Shown here one piece after another: positions 1 through 9,624 of a stretch of DNA of 64,000 nt (position 1 is its first letter; every line of letters begins with the position of its first letter). Both the position numbers and the translations under genes were made by a program. The notes below the pieces were generated by a model. The model did not search any database. It was not told where the DNA came from and saw only the letters and a list, made by a program, of their open reading frames with translations. The stretch is from Rubrivivax sp. (GTDB lineage Bacteria > Pseudomonadota > Gammaproteobacteria > Burkholderiales > Burkholderiaceae_C): positions 124,001-188,000 of the forward strand of contig JAIXRN010000101.1 in NCBI GenBank assembly GCA_027485165.1. Reading direction: 5' to 3'.

Positions 1-159
1 CGCGGCGGCCACCAGCAGGAAGATCAGGCGCTGCAGCACGCACCAGGGGCAGGGCTGCATGTCGAACACATGCTGGCTCACCAGCGCCGCCGCCACGGCT
101 GCCACGGCCAGGCCGGCCAGCGCCGCCAGCAGCCCCGTCACGGGGGCTGGGCGATGCAT
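1..159 (-). CDS. dsbB: Disulfide bond formation protein B (DsbB), 3' part missing
   Basis: Inner-membrane quinone reductase that reoxidises DsbA in the periplasmic disulfide pathway. Only the first 53 residues lie in the window. They form a hydrophobic first membrane helix followed by 'MQPCPWCVLQRLIFLL', the hallmark CPWC redox pair plus the 'LQR' quinone-site motif of the family. The ATG at 157-159 is used. An in-frame GTG three codons upstream (166-168) would overlap the ridA stop codon and is equally possible. The gene follows ridA on the same strand and is probably co-transcribed. It is cut by the window edge, not visibly broken. Confidence 0.9.
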   Translation of the reverse strand, partial: MHRPAPVTGLLAALAGLAVAAVAAALVSQHVFDMQPCPWCVLQRLIFLLVAAA

Positions 160-164
160 CAGCC

Positions 165-623
165 TCACTTCAGTTCGGCGATCAGTTCTATTTCCACGCA
201 GGCGCCCATGGGCAGCTGGGCCACGCCGAAAGCACTGCGGGCATGCGCGCCGACCTCGGGGCCCAGCACCTGCACCAGCAGTTCGCTGGCGCCATTCGTC
301 ACCAGGTGGTGTTCGGTGAACGTGGGGCTGCTGTTGACGAGGCTCAGCACCTTCACGATGCGGGCCACCTGGTCCAGGCTGCCGGCAGCAGCCTGCAAGG
401 TGCCCAGCAGGTCGATGGCCACGGCGCGGGCGGCGGCCTTGGCTTCGTCGGTCGTCATGTCGGTGCCCAGCTGGCCGGGCCAGGCCTTGCCGTCGCGCTT
501 GGCGATATGGCCCGAGATGAACACCAGCGCGCCTGAACGCACGAAGGGCACATACGCAGCGGCCGGGGTGGCCACCGGGGGCAGGGTGATGCCCAGGGCC
601 TGCAAGCGGTCTTGAACGCTCAT
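165..623 (-). CDS. RidA/YjgF/UK114 family protein
   Basis: A 152-residue RidA-superfamily protein. Founding members hydrolyse reactive enamine/imine intermediates released by PLP enzymes such as threonine dehydratase. It belongs to the longer subgroup, shown by 'VNSSPTFTEHHLVTNGASEL' mid-protein and 'LPMGACVEIE' near the C-terminus, where classical RidA has its substrate-binding Arg/Glu region. The exact substrate of this subgroup is not evident from sequence. It sits head-to-head with comEC and directly upstream of dsbB. The start ATG at 621-623 gives a full-length protein. Confidence 0.88.
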   Translation of the reverse strand: MSVQDRLQALGITLPPVATPAAAYVPFVRSGALVFISGHIAKRDGKAWPGQLGTDMTTDEAKAAARAVAIDLLGTLQAAAGSLDQVARIVKVLSLVNSSPTFTEHHLVTNGASELLVQVLGPEVGAHARSAFGVAQLPMGACVEIELIAELK

Positions 624-680
624 GAGAGGGAGCCCTTCAGAGGGCAGAAGCGGGTCGATCGGTCATCCTACACTGGGCCC

Positions 681-3179
681 ATGCAGGTGTCGGCCTTCCC
701 CTGGCTGCCTTCGCCAGGCTGGCCCGGGCCGGGCATGCGGATGGCCTGGCTGGCCATGGCCTGGCTGGGCGGCGTCGCGTTGCAACTGCAGCAGCCGGCC
801 TTGTGGCCGGGCGTTGCGTTGGCACTGGTGCTGGCAGCGCTGCTGTTGTCCGGCGCCGCGGCCTGGTGGTCTGGGCGGGCCGGTGCGCGCTGGTTGGCGG
901 GGCTGGCGTTGGTGGCTTGCCTGGGTGCGGCGCTGACCCACGGTCGCGCGGCGCTGCGCCTGGCCGACGCCCTGCCGCCCGGCCTGGAAGGCGTGGACTT
1001 GCTGGTGACGGGCGTTGTCGCCGACCTGCCCCAGCCCAGCCTGCAGGGCACGCGCTTCGTGCTGCAGGTGGAAGCCGCCGCGCTGGCGGCCGCGCCGGGC
1101 CAGCCCCTGCGGCTGCCGCAGCGCCTGGCCCTGGGCTGGTACCGCGGGGCCGAGCTCGACGCGCTCATCGCCGGTGCGCCTGAAGACCTGCGCGCCGGCG
1201 ACCGCTGGCAGCTCACGCTGCGCCTGAAGCAGCCGCACGGCACGATGAACCCGCATGGCTTCGACCTGGAGCTGTGGCTGTTCGAACGCGGCATCCGCGC
1301 CAGCGGCAGCGTGCGGGCGGTGCCCGGGGCCGTGAACCGGCGGCTGGGCGTGGCGGTGGGCCAGCCGGTGCAGCGTGCGCGCCAGGCGTTGCGCGACGCC
1401 ATCACGCGCCAGGTGCCCGATGCGTCGGCCGCCGGGGTGCTGGCGGCCCTGGTGATCGGCGACCAGGCGGCCATCGAGCGCGATGACTGGGACGTCTTCC
1501 GCAGCACCGGCGTGGCGCACCTGATGGCCATTTCAGGCCTGCACGTGACGATGTTCGCCTGGGCCGCCGCCGCGGTGCTGGGCTGGGTCTGGCGGGCCAG
1601 CCCGCGCGCCATGCTGGCCCTGCCCACGCCCGCGGCGGCGCGCTGGGGCGGGTTCGCCCTGGCGGCGGCCTATGCCGTGCTGGCGGGCTGGGCGGTGCCG
1701 GCGCAGCGCACGGTTTACATGCTGGCGGCCGTGGCCCTGCTGCGCAGCCTGGGCCTGCGCTGGCCGCTGCCCGGGGTGCTGCTGGCCACGGCCTGTGTGG
1801 TCACGCTGGTCGACCCCTGGGCGCTGCTGCAACCTGGCTTCTGGCTGTCGTTCGTGGCCGTGGGGCTGCTGGTGGTGTCTGAACCCCTGCAGCCCGCCGT
1901 GCCGGCCCAGCAGGCGCCAGGGGCAGGCCCAGCCGTGGGGCCGCGGCTGCGCGCCGGCTTGCTCGGCGGGCTGCGCACGCAGGCCGTGGCCACGGCGGGG
2001 CTGGCGCCCTTGTCGATGTTGTTCTTCCAGCAGATCTCGGTCGTGGGCTTCGTGGCCAACCTGGCGGCCATTCCGCTGGTGACCCTGCTCATCACCCCAC
2101 TGGGCTTGCTGGGGGTGCTGCTGCCGCCGCTGTGGGGCCTGGCCGCGGCCCTGGTGCAGGGCATGACGGGGCTGCTGCAGGTGCTGGCCGGTTGGCCGCT
2201 GGCGGTGTGGACTGCCGCCGCGGCCCCGCCGTGGGCCGTGGCCCTGGGGCTGGCCGCAGGACTGCTGGCGGTGCTGCCGCTACCCTGGCGGCTGCGCGCC
2301 TGCGCCCTGCCGCTGATGCTGCCCCTGCTGTGGCCCGCGGTACCGCGCCCGCCCGAAGGCCGCTTCGAGCTGCTGGCCGCTGACGTCGGCCAAGGCACAG
2401 CCGTGCTGCTGCGCACCCGGCAGCATCTGCTGGTCTACGACACCGGCCCGGCCTACACACCAGAAGCCGACGCCGGCAGCCGCGTTCTGCTGCCGCTGCT
2501 GCGGGCCCGCGGCGAACGCCAGGTCGACCTGTTGATGCTGAGCCACCGCGACGCTGACCACGTGGGTGGCGCTGCCAGCCTGCTGGCCGGGCTGCCGGTG
2601 CGCAGCATTAGCAGTTCGCTGTCGCCCAGCCATCCGCTGCTCCAGGGGCCGGCGCCCAGCCGCCGCTGCACGGCAGGGCAAGCCTGGGCATGGGACGGGG
2701 TGCAGTTCGAGGTGCTGCACCCGGGCGCCGAACGGGACGCGGCCGGCGCGGCCAATACGCGCCCGAACGCCCAAAGCTGCGTGCTGCGCGTGCAGGGTGC
2801 CCAGGGCAGCGTGTTGCTGACGGGCGACATCGAAGCCGCACAGGAAGCCGCCCTGGTGCAGGCCCAGGACCCGGCCCTGCGCAGCAGCTTGCTGCTGGTG
2901 CCGCACCACGGCAGCCGCACCAGTTCCACCCCCGCCTTCCTGGCCGCGGTGGCCCCGCGCGCGGCCGTCGCGCAGGCGGCTTACCGCAGCCGCTTCGGCC
3001 ACCCCGCGCCCGAGGTGCAGGCCCGCTACGACAGCCTGGGCATCGCCTTCCTGCGCAGCGACCATTGCGGGGCCTACACCTGGCGGGCCGACGGCAGCGC
3101 CGAATGCACGCGCAGGGCGCGGGCCCGTTACTGGCATCATCCCCAGGGTCTGGCGGCACCGCCGGCCGCTGCACCCTAG
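681..3179 (+). CDS. comEC: ComEC/Rec2 family DNA-uptake channel
   Basis: Inner-membrane channel that passes single-stranded DNA into the cytoplasm during natural transformation. The chosen ATG gives 832 residues. The parts in order are N-terminal membrane helices, a DUF4131-type soluble domain, the competence domain of multiple helices that opens with 'GVAHLMAISGLHVTMFAW', and a C-terminal metallo-beta-lactamase-like domain with 'LLAADVGQGTAVLL', 'SHRDADHVGG' and 'LLVPHHGSRTSS'. The metal-binding HxDxDH motif is intact, so the nuclease-like domain looks functional. Starting at 612 would overlap ridA. No comEA or pilus genes are near. It stands alone and diverges from ridA. Confidence 0.92.
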   Translation: MQVSAFPWLPSPGWPGPGMRMAWLAMAWLGGVALQLQQPALWPGVALALVLAALLLSGAAAWWSGRAGARWLAGLALVACLGAALTHGRAALRLADALPPGLEGVDLLVTGVVADLPQPSLQGTRFVLQVEAAALAAAPGQPLRLPQRLALGWYRGAELDALIAGAPEDLRAGDRWQLTLRLKQPHGTMNPHGFDLELWLFERGIRASGSVRAVPGAVNRRLGVAVGQPVQRARQALRDAITRQVPDASAAGVLAALVIGDQAAIERDDWDVFRSTGVAHLMAISGLHVTMFAWAAAAVLGWVWRASPRAMLALPTPAAARWGGFALAAAYAVLAGWAVPAQRTVYMLAAVALLRSLGLRWPLPGVLLATACVVTLVDPWALLQPGFWLSFVAVGLLVVSEPLQPAVPAQQAPGAGPAVGPRLRAGLLGGLRTQAVATAGLAPLSMLFFQQISVVGFVANLAAIPLVTLLITPLGLLGVLLPPLWGLAAALVQGMTGLLQVLAGWPLAVWTAAAAPPWAVALGLAAGLLAVLPLPWRLRACALPLMLPLLWPAVPRPPEGRFELLAADVGQGTAVLLRTRQHLLVYDTGPAYTPEADAGSRVLLPLLRARGERQVDLLMLSHRDADHVGGAASLLAGLPVRSISSSLSPSHPLLQGPAPSRRCTAGQAWAWDGVQFEVLHPGAERDAAGAANTRPNAQSCVLRVQGAQGSVLLTGDIEAAQEAALVQAQDPALRSSLLLVPHHGSRTSSTPAFLAAVAPRAAVAQAAYRSRFGHPAPEVQARYDSLGIAFLRSDHCGAYTWRADGSAECTRRARARYWHHPQGLAAPPAAAP

Positions 3180-3237
3180 GCTTGCGCCGCCAGTGGGCAG
3201 TGTGGCCCGGAGCTTGCAAATCCGCCAGATGCCGCAT

Positions 3238-3269
3238 GCGCGCCCGGGCTGCACCCGCAGCGGGCGCGC
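3238..3269 (+). promoter_or_regulatory. Strong leader hairpin upstream of the transglutaminase operon
   Basis: GCGCGCCC (3238-3245) pairs with GGGCGCGC (3262-3269). Inside it GCTGC (3248-3252) pairs with GCAGC (3257-3261) around the loop ACCC, with a GG bulge. There is no T-run, so it is not a standard intrinsic terminator. It lies between the comEC stop and the Shine-Dalgarno sequence (AGGAG, 3289-3293) of the next gene. It may insulate the operon from comEC read-through or stabilise the leader. Confidence 0.4.
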
Positions 3270-3301
3270 GCCGGCCTGTCTGTTGCCCAGGAGCTGAACC
3301 C

Positions 3302-6300
3302 GTGTCCATCCATGTCGCGCTGAACCACGTCACGCACTACCGCTACGACCGCCGCGTGGGCCTGTCGCCCCAGGTGGTGCGGCTGCGCCCGGCGCCGCAC
3401 TGCCGCACGCCCATCATCAGCTATTCGATGCGCATCGAGCCGACGAACCACTTCGTCAACTGGATGCAGGACCCGTTCGCCAACTACCAGGCCCGGCTCG
3501 TCTTCCCCGACCAGACGACTGAATTCAAAGTCACCGTGGACCTGGTGGCCGAGATGTCGGTCTTCAACCCTTTCGACTTCTTCCTGGAACCCGAGGCCGA
3601 GGCCTTCCCCTTCCAGTACAGCGCCGAACTGAAGCAGGAACTCGGCCCCTATCTGGAAAAGGGCCCGCTGACGCCGAAGTTCAAGGCCCTGGGGGACAGC
3701 GTGTCGCCGGAATCGATGCGCACGATCGACTTCATCGTCGCCATCAACCAGCGGCTGCAGCGCGAGATCGCCTACCTCATTCGCATGGAACCCGGCGTGC
3801 AGACGCCCGAGGTCACGCTGACGAACGCCAGTGGCAGCTGCCGCGACACCGGCTGGCTGCTGGTGCAGCTGCTGCGCCACCTGGGGCTGGCGGCGCGCTT
3901 CGTGTCGGGCTACCTGATCCAGCTCAAGCCCGACGTGAAGGCGCTGGATGGCCCTTCGGGCGCGGAAGTCGACTTCACCGACCTGCACGCCTGGTGCGAG
4001 GTCTACCTGCCCGGCGCCGGCTGGGTGGGCCTGGACCCGACCAGCGGCCTGCTGGCCGGCGAAGGCCACATCCCGGTGGCCTGCACGCCTGAACCGTCCA
4101 GCGCCGCACCGGTGTCGGGCGCGGTCGACGAATGCGAGGTGGAATTCAGCCACCACATGCAGGTCACGCGCATCTACGAAAGCCCGCGCGTCACCAAGCC
4201 CTACACGCCCGAGCAGTGGCAGGCCATCGAAGCCCTGGGCCATGCGGTGGACGAGCAGCTGAAGACCCAGGACGTGCGCCTGACCATGGGCGGCGAACCC
4301 ACCTTCGTGGCCGTGGGCGACCGAGACGCGGCCGAATGGAACACCGACGCCTTGGGCCCAACCAAGCGCGGCTACGCCACCGAGCTGGTGCACCGGCTGC
4401 TGGAAAAGTACGGCCGGGGCGGCTTCCTGCACTTCGGCCAGGGCAAGTGGTACCCGGGCGAACAGCTGCCGCGCTGGGCGCTGTCGATCTGCTGGCGCGC
4501 CGATGGCCAGCCCTGTTGGGCCGACCCCAGCCTGTTTGCCGACGAGCGCGACCCGCACCGCTACACCAGCGAAGACGCGCACACCTTCATCAGCGGCTTG
4601 ACGCGCCGGCTGGGCCTGGACCCGAAGTTCGTGCAGCCGGGCTATGAAGACGTCTACTACTACCTTTGGCGCGAACGCCGGCTGCCGGTGAACGTGGACC
4701 CCTTCGATTCGCGCCTGGACGACGAGATGGAACGCGCGCGCCTGCGCCGCGTGTTCACCCAGGGGCTGGACGCCACCGTGGGCTACGTGCTGCCGCTCAA
4801 GCGCGAATGGAACGTCGCCACGGCCGGGCCGGCCTGGGTGACGGGACCCTGGTTCCTGCGCGACGACCGCATGTTCCTGATCCCCGGCGATTCGCCCATG
4901 GGCTACCGCCTGCCGCTGGATTCACAGGCCTGGGCCGCGAAGGGCGACCAGCCCTGGACGATGGCGCAGGACCCGTTTGCGCCCAAGGGCGAACTGCCCA
5001 CGCACGCAGCGCTGCGCATGCAGTTCGCGGCCAGCGGCGGTACCGCAGGGCCGGGGCTGGCTGGCGCTGCAGCCGGCAGCCGCGGGCCGCAGTCGCTGTA
5101 CGGCGATCTCGCTGCGGGGGCCACGGGGCAGGCGGGTGAAGGCGAAGGCGAAGCCCGCGCCGCGGGCGGTTCAGGCGACGGCGCAGCGCCGCCAGCCGGC
5201 GGCCCCGGGGTGCCGCGCATGGCCACCGAACACGACCCGGTTTCGCCCTTCCCGCGCAACGCGCTGGCCGTGCCCGGCCGCTTCGAATCGGCCGGCGAAC
5301 TGACCCGAACAGCGCTGTGCGTGGAAGTGCGCGACCCGCAGCGCGCCAACGGTCCGAAGGCCGAAGCCGAACACGGTGGCAAGAGCGGCATGCTCTACGT
5401 CTTCATGCCGCCGCTGCGCTTCCTGGAAGACTATCTGGAACTGCTGGCTGCGCTGGAAGCCCAGGCCGCAGCGCAGGGCGTGAAGATCGTCATCGAAGGC
5501 TACGGGCCGCCGCGCGACCCGCGCCTGAAGAGCCTGGCCGTGACGCCCGACCCGGGCGTGATCGAAGTCAACATCCACCCTGCCCACGACTGGGCCGAAC
5601 TGGTGGACCACACCGAATTCCTCTACGACGCCGCGCACCAGACGCGCCTGTCGGCCGAGAAGTTCATGCTCGACGGCCGCCACACCGGCACAGGCGGCGG
5701 CAACCACTTCGTACTGGGCGGTGCCACGCCGGCCGACAGCCCCTTCCTGCGCCGGCCCGACCTGCTGGGCAGCCTCATCACCTACTGGCACAACCACCCT
5801 TCGCTGAGCTATCTGTTCAGCGGCATGTTCATCGGCCCCACCAGCCAGGCGCCGCGCTTCGACGAAGCGCGCGACGACCAGGTCTATGAAGTCGAAATCG
5901 GCCTGGAGCAGATCGACCGCCAGCTGGAAAAGTTTGGCCAGGTGCCGCCGTGGATGATCGACCGCACGATGCGCAACCTGCTGGTCGACGTGACCGGCAA
6001 CACCCACCGCAGCGAGTTCTGCATCGACAAGCTCTACAGCCCCGACGGCCCCACGGGCCGCCTGGGCCTGCTGGAGCTGCGCGCGTTTGAAATGCCGCCG
6101 CACCCGCACATGAGCCTGGTGCAGCAGCTGCTCCTGCGCGCCTTGCTGGCCTGGTTCTGGAAGGAACCCTACCGCGGCAAGGGCGCCACCCGGCTGACGC
6201 GCTGGGGCACCGGCCTGCACGACCGCTTCATGCTGCCCACCTTCGTGCAGATGGACTTCGACGACGTGATGGCTGAACTGAATGCCGCGGGCTTTCCGTT

Positions 6301-6877
6301 CGACCCGGCCTGGTTTGCGCCGCACTTCGAGTTCCGCTTCCCGATGGTGGGCGAGGTCAACGCTTTCGGTGTCAGCCTGAGCCTGCGCAATGCGCTCGAG
6401 CCCTGGCACGTGATGGGTGAAGAAGGCTCGGCCGGGGGCACGGTGCGCTACGTCGATTCATCGCTGGAACGGCTGGAACTGAAGGTGACGGGGCTGAACG
6501 ACAACCGCTACATCGTCACCGTCAACGGCCAGGCCGCGGCCCTGCAGCCCACCGGGCGCGTGGGCGAATATGTCTGCGGCGTGCGCTACAAGGCCTGGGC
6601 CCCGCCTTCGGCCCTGCACCCCAGCATCCCGGCTCATGCCCCGCTGACCTTCGACATCGTCGACCGCTGGCTGAACCGTTCGCTGGGCGGCTGCCGCTAC
6701 TTCGTGGCCCACCCGGGCGGGCGCAACTACGAAGACTTCCCCGTCAATTCCTACACCGCCGAAAGCCGGCGCCTGGCGCGCTTCTTCCGCTTCGGGCACA
6801 GCCCGGGCGCGATGCAGGTGCAGCCTGCACAGCCCAGCCGCGAACTGCCCTTCACGCTGGACCTGCGCTTGCGCTAG
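3302..6877 (+). CDS. Transglutaminase-like protein with DUF2126 domain
   Basis: A large protein of 1191 residues. A bacterial transglutaminase N-terminal beta domain (about 1-90) is followed by a transglutaminase core with an apparent papain-like triad: Cys180 in 'GSCRDTGW', His229 in 'DLHAWCEV' and Asp245 in 'LDPTSG'. The remaining ~900 residues are the DUF2126 region. A disordered Gly/Ala-rich insert sits at about residues 575-645. The start is GTG, supported by AGGAG eight bases upstream. It is the first gene of a five-gene operon with circularly permuted ATP-grasp and alpha-E proteins. Comparative genomics predicts such operons make or edit amide/peptide bonds, but the substrate is unknown. 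Whether it hydrolyses, cross-links or transfers cannot be read from sequence. Confidence 0.9.
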   Translation: MSIHVALNHVTHYRYDRRVGLSPQVVRLRPAPHCRTPIISYSMRIEPTNHFVNWMQDPFANYQARLVFPDQTTEFKVTVDLVAEMSVFNPFDFFLEPEAEAFPFQYSAELKQELGPYLEKGPLTPKFKALGDSVSPESMRTIDFIVAINQRLQREIAYLIRMEPGVQTPEVTLTNASGSCRDTGWLLVQLLRHLGLAARFVSGYLIQLKPDVKALDGPSGAEVDFTDLHAWCEVYLPGAGWVGLDPTSGLLAGEGHIPVACTPEPSSAAPVSGAVDECEVEFSHHMQVTRIYESPRVTKPYTPEQWQAIEALGHAVDEQLKTQDVRLTMGGEPTFVAVGDRDAAEWNTDALGPTKRGYATELVHRLLEKYGRGGFLHFGQGKWYPGEQLPRWALSICWRADGQPCWADPSLFADERDPHRYTSEDAHTFISGLTRRLGLDPKFVQPGYEDVYYYLWRERRLPVNVDPFDSRLDDEMERARLRRVFTQGLDATVGYVLPLKREWNVATAGPAWVTGPWFLRDDRMFLIPGDSPMGYRLPLDSQAWAAKGDQPWTMAQDPFAPKGELPTHAALRMQFAASGGTAGPGLAGAAAGSRGPQSLYGDLAAGATGQAGEGEGEARAAGGSGDGAAPPAGGPGVPRMATEHDPVSPFPRNALAVPGRFESAGELTRTALCVEVRDPQRANGPKAEAEHGGKSGMLYVFMPPLRFLEDYLELLAALEAQAAAQGVKIVIEGYGPPRDPRLKSLAVTPDPGVIEVNIHPAHDWAELVDHTEFLYDAAHQTRLSAEKFMLDGRHTGTGGGNHFVLGGATPADSPFLRRPDLLGSLITYWHNHPSLSYLFSGMFIGPTSQAPRFDEARDDQVYEVEIGLEQIDRQLEKFGQVPPWMIDRTMRNLLVDVTGNTHRSEFCIDKLYSPDGPTGRLGLLELRAFEMPPHPHMSLVQQLLLRALLAWFWKEPYRGKGATRLTRWGTGLHDRFMLPTFVQMDFDDVMAELNAAGFPFDPAWFAPHFEFRFPMVGEVNAFGVSLSLRNALEPWHVMGEEGSAGGTVRYVDSSLERLELKVTGLNDNRYIVTVNGQAAALQPTGRVGEYVCGVRYKAWAPPSALHPSIPAHAPLTFDIVDRWLNRSLGGCRYFVAHPGGRNYEDFPVNSYTAESRRLARFFRFGHSPGAMQVQPAQPSRELPFTLDLRLR

Positions 6878-6880
6878 CCC

Positions 6881-9610
6881 GTGCCCAACACGCCGCTGCC
6901 CCCCACTGCCAGCCCCGCGCCTGGCCAGGCCCAGGCCCATAGCCAGGCGCAAGGCCAAGTTCAGCAGGTTCAGGCCCAGGGCCAGAGTGGCGGCGTGGGG
7001 TTGGCCAGCCTGGCCAACCTGGCCAACTTGGCTGAAGGCACGCAGGCCAGCCTGCCGCTGGACTTCAAGGCCGACGCGGGCGCCGACGCCGCCCACCTGC
7101 TGCTGAGCCACGCGCATCCGGTCGAAGCCGGCGTGTGGGACGAGCTGCGCGGGCCCGGCGGCGGCCTGCGCCCCGCCTGGCAGGGCTTTGCCCAGCACCT
7201 GGCCCTGCCGGCGCACGTCGAAAGGCCGGTGGACATGAACCGCCGCGTCGCCCAGGTGGCGCGGCAGATCCTGCAGGACGGCGTCACCCACAACGTCTTC
7301 AGCGACGCGGCGCCCGGCGGCGTGGCCACGCGGCCCTGGTCGCTGGAACTGTTGCCGAACCTGATCGAAGCCGAAGACTGGGCCTTGATCGAGGCCGGTG
7401 CCATCCAACGCGCCGAACTGCTGCAGACCATGCTGGCCGACCTGTACGGCCCGCAAAACCTGCTGCAGCAAGGCCTGCTGCCGCCGGCCCTGCTGTACCG
7501 CCACAACGGCTGGCTGCGGCCCATGCGCGGGGCCGTGCCGCCCGGCGGCATGCACCTGTTCATCGTCGCCTTCGACATCGCCCGCGGGCCCGACGGCCAG
7601 TGGTGGCTGGTGGCCCAGCGCACCCAGGGCCCTTCCGGCCTGGGCTACGTGATGCACAACCGGCTGGTGATCTCGCGCCAGTTCCCCGACGCTTTTCGCG
7701 AACTGCGCGTGCAGCACATCGCCAGTTCCTACCGCCGGCTGCTGGATACCGTGGAACAGCTGGCCGGCCAGGTGGCCGGCAACGCCACGCCGCGCGTGGT
7801 GCTGCTCACGCCCGGGCGTTTCAGCGAAACCTATTTCGAACACGCCTACCTGGCGCGCTACCTGGGCCTGCCACTGGTGGAAGGTGGCGACCTGACGGTG
7901 CGCAAGGACCGCGTCTTCCTGAAGACCGTCGAAGGCCTGGAACCCGTGCACGGCGTGCTGCGCCGGCTGGACGACGACTTCTGCGACCCGCTGGAATTGC
8001 GCCCCGACAGCGCCCTGGGCGTGCCCGGCCTGCTGCAGGCCGCGCGCGCCGGGCATGTGGTGATGGCCAATGCGCTGGGCAGCGCCTTCCTGGAAAGCCC
8101 GGCCGTGCAGGGCTTCCTGCCCGGCATCGCGCGCCGCCTGGGGCAGGACCGCCTATTGTTGCCGGCCCTGCCCACCTGGTGGTGCGGCGAAGCCAGTGCC
8201 CTGCGCGCCGTGCAGGGCGACCTGGACGGCAAGTTCCTGCGCAGCACCTTCCCGCGCCAGGGCCGCACCTCGCAGGTGCATGAACTGTCGCGCCTGGAAC
8301 GGCTGGCCGCCATCGACAGCGACCCCGACGCGTGGACCGTGCAGGCCCGCCTGCGCTTTTCCCGTGCCCCCATCTGGGGCGACAGCGGCGTAGCCACCCG
8401 CCCGGCGATGGTGCGCATCTACGCCATCGCCGACGGCGGCGGGCGCTGGCATGTGCTGCCCGGCGGCATGACGCGCGTGGCCCAGCGCGAAGACAGCAGC
8501 GTCAGCATGCAGCGCGGCGGCAGCAGTCTGGACACCTGGGTGCTGACGCCCGGTCCGGTGGACACCTTCAGCATGCTGCCGCAGCGCCTGCGTGTGGACG
8601 ACATCGCTGGCCGCCGGCGGCCCGTCAGCAGCCGCACGGGCGAAAACCTGTTCTGGCTGGGCCGCTACACCGAACGCACAGAACAGGCCGTGCAGCTGGT
8701 TCGCGCCACGCTGCTGCTGATCGACGCCGACAGCGACGCCACCCCCGCCATGCTGCAGGCCCTGTCGGCCCTGTGCAGCAGCGGCGGGCTGGTGCCGCCG
8801 GGAACGCCAGCGCTGGACCGCGCGCCGCACCACTTCGAACGCGCGTTGCTGGCCACGCTGGCCGACACCGAAGGCAAGAAAGGCGCGGCCAGCATCGGCT
8901 ACAACCTGGCGGCGCTGGAAAGGGCTTCGCAGGCGCTGCGCGAACGCCTTTCCAACGAGCACTGGACGCTGATCCGCGAAATGGGCGAAGGCTTCCGCCT
9001 GGCGCTGGAAACCCCGGCCGATGAGCTGCCCACGCTGCCGCAGGTGCTGCCGGCGCTGGACCGGCTGGCGCTGCGCCTGGCCGCCGTCACCGGTGCGCAG
9101 ACTGACCGTATGACGCGCGACCACGGCTGGCGCCTGCTGACGGTGGGCCGGCTGCTGGAACGGCTGATCGGCCTGACCGCGCGCATGCGCGCCTTCCTGA
9201 AGGCCGGCGCCCTGGGCAGTGCCGCTGGCATCGACCTGATGCTGGAACTGTTCGACAGCGTCATCACCTTCCGCGCCCGCTACCAGCGCCACGAAGACCT
9301 GCTGGCGCTGACCGACCTGCTGGTGCTGGACAGCGCCAACCCGCGTTCGCTGGCCGGCGTGTTGCGCCGGCTGCGCACGGAAATCGCCAAGCTGCCGGGC
9401 GACGAGTCCAGCCTGGCGCCGCTGCTGGCGCGGCTGCCCGCCGAAGGGGCTGGCCTGACGCTCGACGCGCTGCGCGCAGTGGACGACAACGCACTGCCGG
9501 CGCTGCTGGACGCGCTGGCAGCGCGGCTGTCGGCCAGCGCCATGGCCCTGGCCGACGCCATCGCCAGCCGCTACTTCACCCTGGCCCAGGGCCTGGACCA
9601 GCGCGTCTGA
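6881..9610 (+). CDS. Fused circularly permuted ATP-grasp and alpha-E protein
   Basis: Two modules in 909 residues. Residues ~85-575 are a circularly permuted ATP-grasp (DUF404/DUF407-type) ligase domain, with 'DLYGPQNLLQQGLLPPALLY' and 'VLLTPGRFSETYFEHAYLAR' as in the stand-alone paralogue at 10692. From ~585 an alpha-E (DUF403) helical domain begins with 'RTGENLFWLGRYTERTEQ'. ATP-grasp enzymes join a carboxylate to an amine or thiol via acyl-phosphate. The GTG start is three bases after the preceding stop, so translation is probably coupled. The first ~65 residues are Gln/Ala-rich and repetitive ('LASLANLANLAEG') and may be a linker or a mis-assigned start. Confidence 0.88.
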   Translation: MPNTPLPPTASPAPGQAQAHSQAQGQVQQVQAQGQSGGVGLASLANLANLAEGTQASLPLDFKADAGADAAHLLLSHAHPVEAGVWDELRGPGGGLRPAWQGFAQHLALPAHVERPVDMNRRVAQVARQILQDGVTHNVFSDAAPGGVATRPWSLELLPNLIEAEDWALIEAGAIQRAELLQTMLADLYGPQNLLQQGLLPPALLYRHNGWLRPMRGAVPPGGMHLFIVAFDIARGPDGQWWLVAQRTQGPSGLGYVMHNRLVISRQFPDAFRELRVQHIASSYRRLLDTVEQLAGQVAGNATPRVVLLTPGRFSETYFEHAYLARYLGLPLVEGGDLTVRKDRVFLKTVEGLEPVHGVLRRLDDDFCDPLELRPDSALGVPGLLQAARAGHVVMANALGSAFLESPAVQGFLPGIARRLGQDRLLLPALPTWWCGEASALRAVQGDLDGKFLRSTFPRQGRTSQVHELSRLERLAAIDSDPDAWTVQARLRFSRAPIWGDSGVATRPAMVRIYAIADGGGRWHVLPGGMTRVAQREDSSVSMQRGGSSLDTWVLTPGPVDTFSMLPQRLRVDDIAGRRRPVSSRTGENLFWLGRYTERTEQAVQLVRATLLLIDADSDATPAMLQALSALCSSGGLVPPGTPALDRAPHHFERALLATLADTEGKKGAASIGYNLAALERASQALRERLSNEHWTLIREMGEGFRLALETPADELPTLPQVLPALDRLALRLAAVTGAQTDRMTRDHGWRLLTVGRLLERLIGLTARMRAFLKAGALGSAAGIDLMLELFDSVITFRARYQRHEDLLALTDLLVLDSANPRSLAGVLRRLRTEIAKLPGDESSLAPLLARLPAEGAGLTLDALRAVDDNALPALLDALAARLSASAMALADAIASRYFTLAQGLDQRV

Positions 9611-9624
9611 GCCCGCATCCGACG

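Noticed and set aside
3238..3269. Intrinsic terminator for comEC
   Set aside because: The hairpin is strong but no T-run follows on the plus strand, so it is listed as a leader structure instead.
2690..3301. Extension of the DUF2126 gene back into comEC (a 1395-codon frame)
   Set aside because: The added residues are out-of-frame comEC sequence, and a GTG with a good Shine-Dalgarno site at 3302 begins exactly where the transglutaminase N-terminal domain starts.
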